42,986 bases of DNA, taken from the NCBI GenBank assembly GCA_020847635.1, contig JADLBQ010000050.1, forward strand, positions 1-42,986. Reading direction: 5' to 3'. The notes under the pieces were generated by a model, which saw nothing but the letters and a program-made list of their open reading frames with translations, did not search any database and was not told where the DNA came from. The stretch's first letter is position 1. Each line of letters begins with the position of its first letter. Below are positions 9,102 to 17,539 of this stretch, in pieces. The translations under genes and the position numbers were made by a program. The DNA comes from Bacteroidia bacterium (lineage in GTDB: Bacteria; Bacteroidota; Bacteroidia; AKYH767-A; OLB10).

Positions 9102-10424
9102 ATGAAAAAAGTTGCAAACCTGATTTATGTTGTCGTTTTATTGCTGATCAGTTTTACTGGTAAAGCTCAAACAGACAGTTCTAAATATGGATTAGACAGT
9201 GCTGAATGCGTGAAGAATCTGTCGTTGTTTAACGAATATTATAAACAAGGTGCCATGACTGATGCCTTCGAACCCTGGAAATGGGTATTTGAACATTGTC
9301 CGGCATCCAGCAAAAATATCTATGTAAGAGGTGGAGGAATGCTCAACCATTTTATTCTGAATGAGAAAGACTCTTCCAAAAAACGGGCTTACCTCAACAC
9401 CTTGTTAAGCATGTATGATCAGCGAATCAGGTATTTTGGAGAAGAAGCCTTTGTACTAGGAGAAAAAGGTTTAACCCTTTATGATAATGCAACTTCGATA
9501 CAGGATAAAAAAGATGCACTTCAGTTATTGAAGGAATCAGTTTCAAAAGGCGGAAATCAAACCGGGCCTATCCTGCTTTATCGTTACTTCCAGCTAAACA
9601 CTGAGTTATATAATCTTAAACTTGTCACAAAAGAAGATATTCTTGATCTATATGATCAGTTAGGCAGTATCATTGATTACAATCTCGAAAACAATTCGCC
9701 AGATGCTGCCGATTATGAAAAATCACGGAACAATATTGAAACTTTCTTTGGCCCGTTTGCAACCTGTGAGGATCTGATTAATATTTATTCACCCCGCTTA
9801 AAAACCAATCCCGATGACAAGATTCTTTTAAAGAAGATTGTAAATCTTTTTGAAAGAAAAAAATGCCTGGATGCTCCGGTTTACCTTGAAGCAACCGAAA
9901 AGTTGTATAAAGAGGAACCCTCGGCAGCTTCTGCCGCTTCACTGGCCAGAATGTATGCTGCTAAAGGCAATTATACAAGAGCTACAGGCTTGTATTCCGA
10001 TGCAATTGACCTAGACTCATCGTTAAGCAAAAAAGCATTATACAATCTTGAGCTTGCCGAATTAAACCTTTATAAACTCAAGAACTATCAACAAGCCAGA
10101 ACGTATGCTCAGCGGGCTATTTCACTTCGAAATGGCTGGGGACGCCCCTACATTATGATTGGAGATATTTATATAGCAGCAGCCTCTTCCTGTGGAGATG
10201 ATGACTTTAAAAAAGCTGCTGTTTACTGGGCAGCCGTTGATAAATACCAGTATGCCAAATCTATTGACCCTCTAGTTTCTGAAGATGCCAATAAACGCAT
10301 TGTAACTTATTCAAAATATTTTCCGGATAAAGAAGCTGTATTCTTCCGCAGTCTTAAAGACGGAGCTTCTTTTGTAATTGATTATTGCTGGATTAACGAA
10401 ACAACCACTATCCGGATCCGTTAA
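9102..10424 (+). CDS. Secreted or periplasmic TPR protein
   Basis: I place the start at 9102 because it gives a clean signal peptide (MKKVANLIYVVVLLLISFTG, then KAQ) and clears the previous gene; in-frame ATGs at 9036 and 9078 would add a non-hydrophobic leader. The 440-residue mature chain is helical. A TPR pair is clear near the C-terminal third (ASLARMYAAKGNYTRATGLY and LAELNLYKLKNYQQARTYAQ). The conserved N-terminal block includes AMTDAFEPWKWVFEHCP and VRGGGML, which recurs in Bacteroidota TPR proteins found beside barrel genes. A role as periplasmic scaffold for the neighbouring barrel is inference. The terminator at 10450 ends the transcript. Confidence 0.85.
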   Translation: MKKVANLIYVVVLLLISFTGKAQTDSSKYGLDSAECVKNLSLFNEYYKQGAMTDAFEPWKWVFEHCPASSKNIYVRGGGMLNHFILNEKDSSKKRAYLNTLLSMYDQRIRYFGEEAFVLGEKGLTLYDNATSIQDKKDALQLLKESVSKGGNQTGPILLYRYFQLNTELYNLKLVTKEDILDLYDQLGSIIDYNLENNSPDAADYEKSRNNIETFFGPFATCEDLINIYSPRLKTNPDDKILLKKIVNLFERKKCLDAPVYLEATEKLYKEEPSAASAASLARMYAAKGNYTRATGLYSDAIDLDSSLSKKALYNLELAELNLYKLKNYQQARTYAQRAISLRNGWGRPYIMIGDIYIAAASSCGDDDFKKAAVYWAAVDKYQYAKSIDPLVSEDANKRIVTYSKYFPDKEAVFFRSLKDGASFVIDYCWINETTTIRIR

Positions 10425-10449
10425 AGTTTAACAAGTAAAATATAGAAAA

Positions 10450-10475
10450 GCCGGAAACCAGTTCCGGCATTTTTA
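10450..10475. terminator. Bidirectional rho-independent terminator
   Basis: GCCGGAA (10450-10456) pairs with TTCCGGC (10462-10468) across a five-base loop. A T-rich run follows on the plus strand and a TTTT run follows on the minus strand. It sits between two convergent genes and can serve both. Confidence 0.85.
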
Positions 10476-10479
10476 TTGT

Positions 10480-11379
10480 TCAGAAATCAGCCAATTTTAA
10501 TACATGAGAAGCTGCAACACTCAGATTCCCGTCAATGTAAATTTCAATCAGGTAAGTTCCGGGTGAAAAAATTCTTTCATTTTCCTCCCATGCCATACAG
10601 ACATCTTGTTTTGAACCATCATAATCAATCCGGGATGAGGTTGTAAACATCACTTCTTCATTACTTCCAGCTTTAGTAAATGTATTGGAGCCTTCTGCTC
10701 TGCTACCCATTGTTTTTCCACCAGGCTCTACAACTCTTAAATAAATTGTTTTTTCTCCTGGTTTTGCTATTTTATTATCCAACACGGTAAAACAAGCTTC
10801 CAGTTTATTAGTCCGTTTTGCCATTGCTGTTTCGGTATACTTATTATTGCCTTTTCGTTTATACGAATTAACTTTTACATATTCTGACCGGAGAACTGAA
10901 GCAACATTAACTGTATTTTCAAGATTTTTTGATATGGTTTCTACTGTGCTTGTTAATTCTTCCCTGTCTTTCTTTAATTGCGCATTTTCAACTAACAGCT
11001 CATCAATCTTTTCCAGGTACTGATTGCGTAGCTTCTTCAACTCATCTAATTCAGCTTTCAATTTGCTGTTAAGTGCATCCGTATTCTTCTCCTTTTTACT
11101 GATTGCTTCAATTCGAGCCTGTTGTTCGTCAATTTTATTATTGGCTTCAAGTAACAGACTGTCAATTCGGGCATTATCACCTTTAAACTTATTCAATTCA
11201 TCACGAGTTGCATCAAGTTCCTTTTCAATATCTATTCTGGCAGCTACCAATTCTTCGTTTTTATTTTCAAGTCCTTGTACCTTTGATGAGCTTGAAATCC
11301 ATTGGACAACATTTCCTGCAAGTGACAGTATTAATAAAATCAGAATTCCTTTTTTAGCAGATGATTTTGTATTTTCCAT
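10480..11379 (-). CDS. Membrane-anchored coiled-coil protein (hypothetical)
   Basis: The 299-residue product has a short cytoplasmic N-terminus, a single membrane helix at about 11-30 (GILILLILSLAGNVVQWISS), a long heptad-rich coiled coil at about 33-160, and a C-terminal beta-rich domain at about 165-299 (for example KTIYLRVVEPGGKTMG and FSPGTYLIEIYIDGNL). This layout is common in Bacteroidota envelope proteins of unknown role; I recognise no enzyme signature. The C-terminal domain may sit in the periplasm and bind other envelope proteins, which is inference. It has its own promoter candidate at 11400-11407 and shares the terminator at 10450. Confidence 0.85.
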   Translation of the reverse strand: MENTKSSAKKGILILLILSLAGNVVQWISSSSKVQGLENKNEELVAARIDIEKELDATRDELNKFKGDNARIDSLLLEANNKIDEQQARIEAISKKEKNTDALNSKLKAELDELKKLRNQYLEKIDELLVENAQLKKDREELTSTVETISKNLENTVNVASVLRSEYVKVNSYKRKGNNKYTETAMAKRTNKLEACFTVLDNKIAKPGEKTIYLRVVEPGGKTMGSRAEGSNTFTKAGSNEEVMFTTSSRIDYDGSKQDVCMAWEENERIFSPGTYLIEIYIDGNLSVAASHVLKLADF

Positions 11380-11399
11380 AGTCTAATTATTTTAGTTTT

Positions 11400-11407
11400 C
11401 AAAGTTA
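11400..11407 (-). promoter_or_regulatory. Bacteroidota -7 promoter element
   Basis: On the minus strand the bases read TAACTTTG, an exact match to TAnnTTTG, 21 bases before the coiled-coil gene. No TTG was found at the usual -33 spacing. Confidence 0.5.
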
Positions 11408-11461
11408 ATAAGCAATAGTTATAATAATCGTTTGCAATTTTCTAATTTTCAACAACAGGTA

Positions 11462-12496
11462 TTAAAAACCCCTAAACCTGGCATAAGGTGCGGTACTTTG
11501 ATCTGAAAATTCACCATTCAGATACTTAAAGTATCCTGCAATGGAAATCATGGCTGCATTATCGGTGCAATATTCGAAGGGGGGTACAAAAATTTCCCAA
11601 TCCAGATGTTTACCTTCTTCCAAAAGGGTTTTCCGAAGTCCTTTGTTAGCAGAAACTCCTCCTGCCAGGGCTATTCTCCGGATTCCAGTCTGGCGGGCAG
11701 CTTCCTTTAGTTTAGTTAACAATGCGGTTATGATGGTATATTGAACAGAAGCACATAAATCTGCCCTGTTTTCTTCTATAAAAAGTGGATTTGCGGATTG
11801 CTCCCTTTGGAGAAAATATAAAACTGCCGTTTTAAGTCCGCTAAAACTGAAATCCAGCCCCGGCATCCGGGGAACCGGAAAATGAAAGGCATTAGGGTTC
11901 CCGCTTGTTGCATATTGATCAATCAGTGGACCTCCGGGATACGGAAGCCCAAGCAGCTTAGCAATTTTATCAAATGCTTCACCTGCTGCATCATCTGTTG
12001 TATTTCCGATTAAAATCATATTCTCCGGTGATTCGACTTTTATTAACTGGGTATGACCTCCTGAAACCGTCAGGCATAAAAACGGAAGCATTGGCGAATG
12101 GGAGTTATCCTGGCCTGGCTTTTCCGCAAAATGAGCCAGCACATGGGCTTTCATGTGATTAACTTCAATAATCGGAAGGTTTAGCGCCAAAGCCAGAGCC
12201 TTGGCAAATGCAGTTCCCACCATTAGCGAACCTATCAGTCCAGGGCCGCTGGTAAAAGCAATTGCTGAGAGGTCATTTAAGGTAATACCTGACTGTTCGA
12301 TAGCCGTGTCCACTACCGGAATGATATTTTTCTGATGTGCTCGCGAAGCTAGTTCGGGAACTACGCCACCATAGGCTTCATGAATTTGCTGGCTGGCAGT
12401 TACATTAGCCTTTACCTGCAAATTGCCGGTTACAGCTGCTGAGGTCTCATCACATGAGGATTCAATTCCAAGAATAAAAACCGTCTTTTTATCCAC
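11462..12496 (-). CDS. tsaD: tRNA N6-adenosine threonylcarbamoyltransferase TsaD
   Basis: TsaD, with TsaB and TsaE, transfers threonylcarbamoyl from TC-AMP to A37 of tRNAs reading ANN codons. The 344-residue product has the full family signature: ILGIESSCDETSAA at 8-21, GVVPELASRAHQKNI at 44-58, the metal-binding HMKAH (H114, H118), SGGHTQL at 145-151, the GEAFDK motif, and the late LAGGVSANKGLR and CTDNAAMI motifs. The start is GTG at 12496; it gives the standard N-terminus with no leader. It is divergent from the tamB-like gene with 115 bases between them, an arrangement that recurs in Bacteroidota as far as I recall. Confidence 0.97.
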   Translation of the reverse strand: MDKKTVFILGIESSCDETSAAVTGNLQVKANVTASQQIHEAYGGVVPELASRAHQKNIIPVVDTAIEQSGITLNDLSAIAFTSGPGLIGSLMVGTAFAKALALALNLPIIEVNHMKAHVLAHFAEKPGQDNSHSPMLPFLCLTVSGGHTQLIKVESPENMILIGNTTDDAAGEAFDKIAKLLGLPYPGGPLIDQYATSGNPNAFHFPVPRMPGLDFSFSGLKTAVLYFLQREQSANPLFIEENRADLCASVQYTIITALLTKLKEAARQTGIRRIALAGGVSANKGLRKTLLEEGKHLDWEIFVPPFEYCTDNAAMISIAGYFKYLNGEFSDQSTAPYARFRGF

Positions 12497-12611
12497 TTTT
12501 TAATTGTTGATCAACTGTACTAAACAATCATAATGCTTTCAGATTATTAACCTAATTTGCATCCGAATTAACGGCCTCAAAGTTATCAAACGCTTCGTCC
12601 GAATTTCAGTA

Positions 12612-15600
12612 ATGATTGTATATATGCTCGTAAGCGCATATATTTTCCTGTTTACAGCCTTACGTCTCCCAATCATTCAAAAAAAGCTGGTTCATGCTGT
12701 AGCTGCTTATCTTTCAAAAGAGCTCAACACTGAAATTTCTATCAATTCATTCCGCTTTGAGCCCTTTGACAAAATTGTTATCCGGGGAATTTATGTTGCC
12801 GATCAGGATAATGACACTCTTCTCTTTGCCAGAACTGTCAAATTAAATTTTGCTTCACTAAACCGTAGCACTAATTTTTTGAGAATCCGAACCATTGAGA
12901 TTACTGATGCCGTCACTCACCTGGTAAGATATGAGGGAAGCGGTGAAATGAATTTTGATTTTATCCGGGATTATTTTGCTCCTGCCTCAGAAGCCAACAG
13001 AACTGAGAGAAAATGGAAAGTATCAGCAAACAACATTTCATTCATAAACTGTAGTGTCAGTTACAAAGATTTAGGAGCTGATAACCCAAGTGTCGGTATC
13101 AATTTACACGACCTGGAAGTGAGCCGTTTATTTGCTTCATTTAAAAAAGTATCAGCTACAGAAGATTCGCTGAGTTTCAATTTGTCATCACTCTCATTCA
13201 TCGAAAAAAGCGGGTTTACCATTCAGGAACTTTCCTCATCCATGATTAAGCTGATTCACGATTCGCTGACTCTTCAATCTTTGGCTATATTAACTCCTCA
13301 GACTCATATCCTAGGAGATCTGGCGGTCGGATTCTCATCTTTGAAAGATTTTGGCGATTTCATAAATAAGATAAATCTAAGATCAGAATTCCGGAATTCG
13401 GAAATTCATTCTTCTGATTTAGCTTATTTTATTCCCGAACTTACCGGATTAGAAAGTTCAGTTGGATTATCGGGGCAGATTCGAGGAACAATAGCTAATT
13501 TAAGACTCCGGGATTTTTTCTTTAAGTATGGAAATGCCACTGAATTTAAAGGCAAGATTGACCTGATTGGTTTACCTGATATTGATGAAACCTTTATTGA
13601 TTTAAAAGTTGATAATCTGAATACCTCATCATCCGATCTGGCTTCCATCCAACTTCCACCTTATGACAGCCTCAACTACCTCCGGTTGCCTCCTGCTGTT
13701 CAACGACTTGGAAAAATTAATTTTAAGGGAAAGTTTACCGGATTTTATAATGACTTTGTTACATATGGAAATATAAAAACAGATCTTGGATACCTGGCAA
13801 CTGACTTAAACCTTAAGTTTAAAGGAACACCTGTCTATTCAGGGAGATTATCTTCAACAGACTTTCAACTTGGAAAATTTGCTGCTTCAGAAAATTTAGG
13901 ACTAATTTCTTTAAGTGCTGAAGTGAACGGGAGCTATTTTGATATCAATAAAATTAATGCTGAAGTAAAAGGGGAAATTGACCGGTTTGATTTTCGTGGC
14001 TATTCCTACTCAGAAATAGAAATTGGAGCTAATATTTCAAAAAGACTTTTTAATGGCTTTCTGAATGTTAACGATCCCAACCTGGATCTCAATTTTTCCG
14101 GTAACATTGATTTTACGCATAAAATCCCAAAATTTGATTTTATTGCAGGGCTTAACCACGCTAATCTTTCTAATTTAAACTTCTCCCACCATGACAGCTT
14201 AACTACCCTCAGTTTTGAATCAGCAATTAATATGACGGGAGGAAATCTTGATGAATTTCAGGGTAGTCTGAATCTGAGCAAAATCACTTACCGGGCAGGA
14301 AATCAACAATTCAAAATAGACTCAGTTAAGCTAGCTTCCTCAATCGATCAGCAGAATAAGCGAATTACTCTTGAATCAGATGCCATTACTGCCAAAGTGA
14401 ACGGTCAGTTTAATAATACAACTATCTATCCTGCCTTTCTCAATATGCTGCAGATGCATTTCCCAGTTTCATTTTTAACTTATACACTTGCTCACAATAA
14501 GCAGGACTTTAGTTACATTATAATAACCAGGCAGACACAATCTGTTTTCAACATTTTTGCACCTGGCTTATCTATAGCACCGGGTACTGTTATCAGTGGT
14601 AACTTTTCTTCTATTACAAATGACTTCTCTTTAAGTCTTGAATCCGATCAAGTTACTTATCAAAATATTGCAATCAATAATCTGAGTTTTACTGGAACAA
14701 CTTCCGATTCAGCCTTCAAGTATCTGCTAAAGGCTGATCATTCCTCCGTCAGGGACAGCCTTGTTTTTAATTCACTTGAGATCAACGGCTATTCCACATT
14801 TGAACAGGCAATTCTTAACCTGAATGTTCAGGGTCGTGATTCTCTTCTTGATAAAATAAAGATAAGTTCTGAAATTGCTTTTGAAAAATCCGGAAGCCCG
14901 GTTTTGAGTTTTCTTTCTTCTGATCTTCTTATAGACGGCCAATACTGGATGATCCCAACAGGTAACCGGATTCAGCTTGATTCTACCGGAGCAAGCATTC
15001 ATGATTTCCGGCTAGTCTCCGGTAATGAAATAATAGCATTCAACGGATTTGCTGGTTCCAAGCCAAATGATGTACTCAATGTGTTTTTCTCCTCTTTCCC
15101 CATTCAGCCGCTCAATAAGATTTTATCAACTTATGGTATCACATCAGGAGGATTTATAGACGGAGAACTTAAACTTTTCTCATTACTTGCCAACCCAATG
15201 GCAAGCTCAGATCTGCTAATCCGTGATTTCAGCCTTTTCGGAGACACCTTAGGTACTGCTAACTTCCTGGTTCATTATTCTTCAGGAGAGAAGAAAATTT
15301 CTGCAGAAGCTGATATTATGCGGCAGGATATTAAGAATCTGATATTAAAAGGAGAGTACAACATTAAATCTGACAAACTTGACTTTTCTGCAGAATTGAA
15401 TAAGATGAACGTAACTCCTTTCGGTCATTATCTTAACTCCTTTGCAAGTCAGGTAAGAGGTTTTGCATCCGGTGAAATTTCCTTAACAGGTACGACATCT
15501 AAACCTTCACTGAGAGGTAAAGTGAGGCTCCAGAAGGCAGCGATGACAATTGACTACCTGAACTGCCGTTATAGCTTTTCAGATGAAGTTACTATCACAC

Positions 15601-16967
15601 CCGGAGCTTTCAGCTTTAATAATATTACTATTTCAGACGAATTGGGCAACACAGCCCTATTAAGTGGAAATATTGCACACCGTAATTTCAATGACTTCAG
15701 CCTTTACTTAAGTATCCGGACAAAAAACCTTCAAACCTTAAACACCAATCCTCATCAGAACAACCTGTTTTACGGAACCGGGTTTGTATCGGGCCAGGTT
15801 GTAATCTCAGGACCCTTCGAACTCATTTCATTTAATGGCTCCATCCGTTCAGAAGCGGGAACTGAAATTTCAATTCCCCTTTCGAACCCTGAGGAAGTCA
15901 CTCAGAGTTCATTTATTCAATTTATCACCCGTGATTCAACAGTAAAGACCTTTGAAACAGATAAGATTGACCTGTCGGGAATTAATATGAGGCTGGATGT
16001 TAACATTACTGAAAATGCGCTTATCAAGTTGATTTATGATGAGAAAATTGGAGATAAGATGGAAGGGCGTGGTACCGGAAATATTGTTTTTGAAATTACA
16101 ACTGATGAAGTTTTTACAATGCGAGGTGATTATACAGCAACCTCGGGGAATTATGTTTTCACTTTACAAAATATAATTAATAAGCGGTTCTATATTCAAA
16201 ATGGCGGAACCATCCGATGGAACGGATCACCTTATGAAGCCATCATTAATATTGATGCCATTTACCGTACCCGTGCAAGCTTATATGACCTTTTAGCTGA
16301 TACCTCTTCAGCCGGGAGAAAGCGAATTCCGGTTATAATTAATCTGTCGCTGAGAAACCAGCTTTTAAAACCTGATATCAGTTTCTCAATTGATATTCCT
16401 GATATTGATCCGACTATGAAGGGACTGGTCCAGCAAGCTATTTCTACAGAGGAAAGCAAAAATAAGCAGACACTCAGCCTTCTTGTGCTCAATCGGTTTT
16501 TACCAGGTGATAACCGAAGTACTGATTTTGAAGCATCCTCTTCCGGATTGAGTGCCAATGCCTCTGAACTGTTATCCGTACAGCTGACTAACTGGGTATC
16601 CCAATTAACAGACAAAGTAGATGTCGGAATTAATTATCGGGCCGGTGACAAACTAAATAGCGATCAGCTGGAAGTAATGCTGGGCACACGATTATTTAAT
16701 GACCGGGTTGCCGTTGAAACTAATCTTGGATTTAATTCCAATAATACAAATGCTAGTGGGCAAAACAATTCAAATATTGTTGGCGACTTTAATGTTGATG
16801 TCAAACTTACAGATGACGGCAAGTTCCATTTTAAAGCTTTCAACAGGGCAAATAACATCAACTTCCTGACCAATTTTAATTCACTCTATACACAAGGAAT
16901 TGGCTTTTATTATAAGCAGGAATTTAATACCCTGAAAGATATCTTTACAAAAAGAAAAGAAGAATAG
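12612..16967 (+). CDS. tamB: TamB-like translocation/assembly module protein (DUF490)
   Basis: The 1451-residue product has an N-terminal membrane anchor (MLVSAYIFLFTALRLPIIQ at about 5-23), a very long beta-rich body, and a C-terminal DUF490/TamB domain. The end shows the family pattern: ESKNKQTLSLLVLNRFLPG, LTNWVSQLTDKVDVGINY, MLGTRLFNDRVAVETNLGF and YTQGIGFYYKQEFNTLKDI. TamB-family proteins span the periplasm as a grooved beta-taco and help outer-membrane protein assembly or lipid transport; in Bacteroidota the partner is TamL. ATG at 12612 is the first standard start, but the frame stays open 26 codons upstream and encodes a basic stretch expected before such an anchor. It ends eight bases from the convergent DinB-fold gene. 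Confidence 0.92.
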   Translation: MIVYMLVSAYIFLFTALRLPIIQKKLVHAVAAYLSKELNTEISINSFRFEPFDKIVIRGIYVADQDNDTLLFARTVKLNFASLNRSTNFLRIRTIEITDAVTHLVRYEGSGEMNFDFIRDYFAPASEANRTERKWKVSANNISFINCSVSYKDLGADNPSVGINLHDLEVSRLFASFKKVSATEDSLSFNLSSLSFIEKSGFTIQELSSSMIKLIHDSLTLQSLAILTPQTHILGDLAVGFSSLKDFGDFINKINLRSEFRNSEIHSSDLAYFIPELTGLESSVGLSGQIRGTIANLRLRDFFFKYGNATEFKGKIDLIGLPDIDETFIDLKVDNLNTSSSDLASIQLPPYDSLNYLRLPPAVQRLGKINFKGKFTGFYNDFVTYGNIKTDLGYLATDLNLKFKGTPVYSGRLSSTDFQLGKFAASENLGLISLSAEVNGSYFDINKINAEVKGEIDRFDFRGYSYSEIEIGANISKRLFNGFLNVNDPNLDLNFSGNIDFTHKIPKFDFIAGLNHANLSNLNFSHHDSLTTLSFESAINMTGGNLDEFQGSLNLSKITYRAGNQQFKIDSVKLASSIDQQNKRITLESDAITAKVNGQFNNTTIYPAFLNMLQMHFPVSFLTYTLAHNKQDFSYIIITRQTQSVFNIFAPGLSIAPGTVISGNFSSITNDFSLSLESDQVTYQNIAINNLSFTGTTSDSAFKYLLKADHSSVRDSLVFNSLEINGYSTFEQAILNLNVQGRDSLLDKIKISSEIAFEKSGSPVLSFLSSDLLIDGQYWMIPTGNRIQLDSTGASIHDFRLVSGNEIIAFNGFAGSKPNDVLNVFFSSFPIQPLNKILSTYGITSGGFIDGELKLFSLLANPMASSDLLIRDFSLFGDTLGTANFLVHYSSGEKKISAEADIMRQDIKNLILKGEYNIKSDKLDFSAELNKMNVTPFGHYLNSFASQVRGFASGEISLTGTTSKPSLRGKVRLQKAAMTIDYLNCRYSFSDEVTITPGAFSFNNITISDELGNTALLSGNIAHRNFNDFSLYLSIRTKNLQTLNTNPHQNNLFYGTGFVSGQVVISGPFELISFNGSIRSEAGTEISIPLSNPEEVTQSSFIQFITRDSTVKTFETDKIDLSGINMRLDVNITENALIKLIYDEKIGDKMEGRGTGNIVFEITTDEVFTMRGDYTATSGNYVFTLQNIINKRFYIQNGGTIRWNGSPYEAIINIDAIYRTRASLYDLLADTSSAGRKRIPVIINLSLRNQLLKPDISFSIDIPDIDPTMKGLVQQAISTEESKNKQTLSLLVLNRFLPGDNRSTDFEASSSGLSANASELLSVQLTNWVSQLTDKVDVGINYRAGDKLNSDQLEVMLGTRLFNDRVAVETNLGFNSNNTNASGQNNSNIVGDFNVDVKLTDDGKFHFKAFNRANNINFLTNFNSLYTQGIGFYYKQEFNTLKDIFTKRKEE

Positions 16968-16975
16968 CCGCTTTC

Positions 16976-17539
16976 TTATTTCTTAAAAGGGAACAAAAGA
17001 TGTTCTTTAATATTAGTTGCCTGAATCAAATGTCTTCGAACATGATTATTATACAATATGAGTGCTTCTCCGGCATTAACGTGAACTAAAGAGAATTGAG
17101 GTGGAACCATTTTTACCTCTGATAAGTGAATTCCGTAAAATTTTTCAGCATACGAAATCATTCTTTCCTGAACTTCATAAAACTCTTCCATGCAAGCCCG
17201 GCCACTTACCAAGTGATGAGGTTCAAAAGATGAGGGCGACCTGAGTTTAATCTTCACCTGAGGAGTTATTACTTTCAACAGATAACGGCTTAAAATTCCC
17301 ATTGAGAATTTCTCATTTGGAGCTTCCAGCAGTTTCTTTTTGCTAATCTTTTCAAACTGCCTGACCCAATGAGTTGCTACCATTGTAATATGTTGAATGC
17401 ATTGAGCAATACTCCATTCATCAGGTTTGACTCTCCAATTGAACGCATTCTCATGCAAGGTACCAAACTGGTTTCTGGCAAAGTCTGAATTCTCCTTTGC
17501 GTCTTCAATAAAAGACTCAATAAGAACCGTATTTGTCAT
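16976..17539 (-). CDS. DinB-fold family protein
   Basis: The 187-residue product matches the DinB_2 four-helix-bundle superfamily, which contains metal-dependent thiol-S-transferases and many uncharacterised members. Features are the helix with KPDEWSIAQCIQHI (first metal-ligand His in the WS.xxxxxHI pattern) and the late NNHVRRHLIQA helix that supplies the remaining His ligands. The substrate cannot be told from sequence. It begins inside the stop codon of the upstream serine hydrolase gene (ATGA, four-base overlap), so translation of the two is probably coupled. Confidence 0.87.
   Translation of the reverse strand: MTNTVLIESFIEDAKENSDFARNQFGTLHENAFNWRVKPDEWSIAQCIQHITMVATHWVRQFEKISKKKLLEAPNEKFSMGILSRYLLKVITPQVKIKLRSPSSFEPHHLVSGRACMEEFYEVQERMISYAEKFYGIHLSEVKMVPPQFSLVHVNAGEALILYNNHVRRHLIQATNIKEHLLFPFKK

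Noticed and set aside
11024-11386. 120-residue plus-strand frame opposite the coiled-coil gene
   Set aside because: Its Ser/Leu/Phe-rich product is the antisense of a Glu/Lys-rich coiled coil, a common artefact.
16262-16615. 117-residue minus-strand frame within the TamB-like gene
   Set aside because: Out of phase with a conserved DUF490 C-terminal domain on the other strand; composition is that of a shadow frame.
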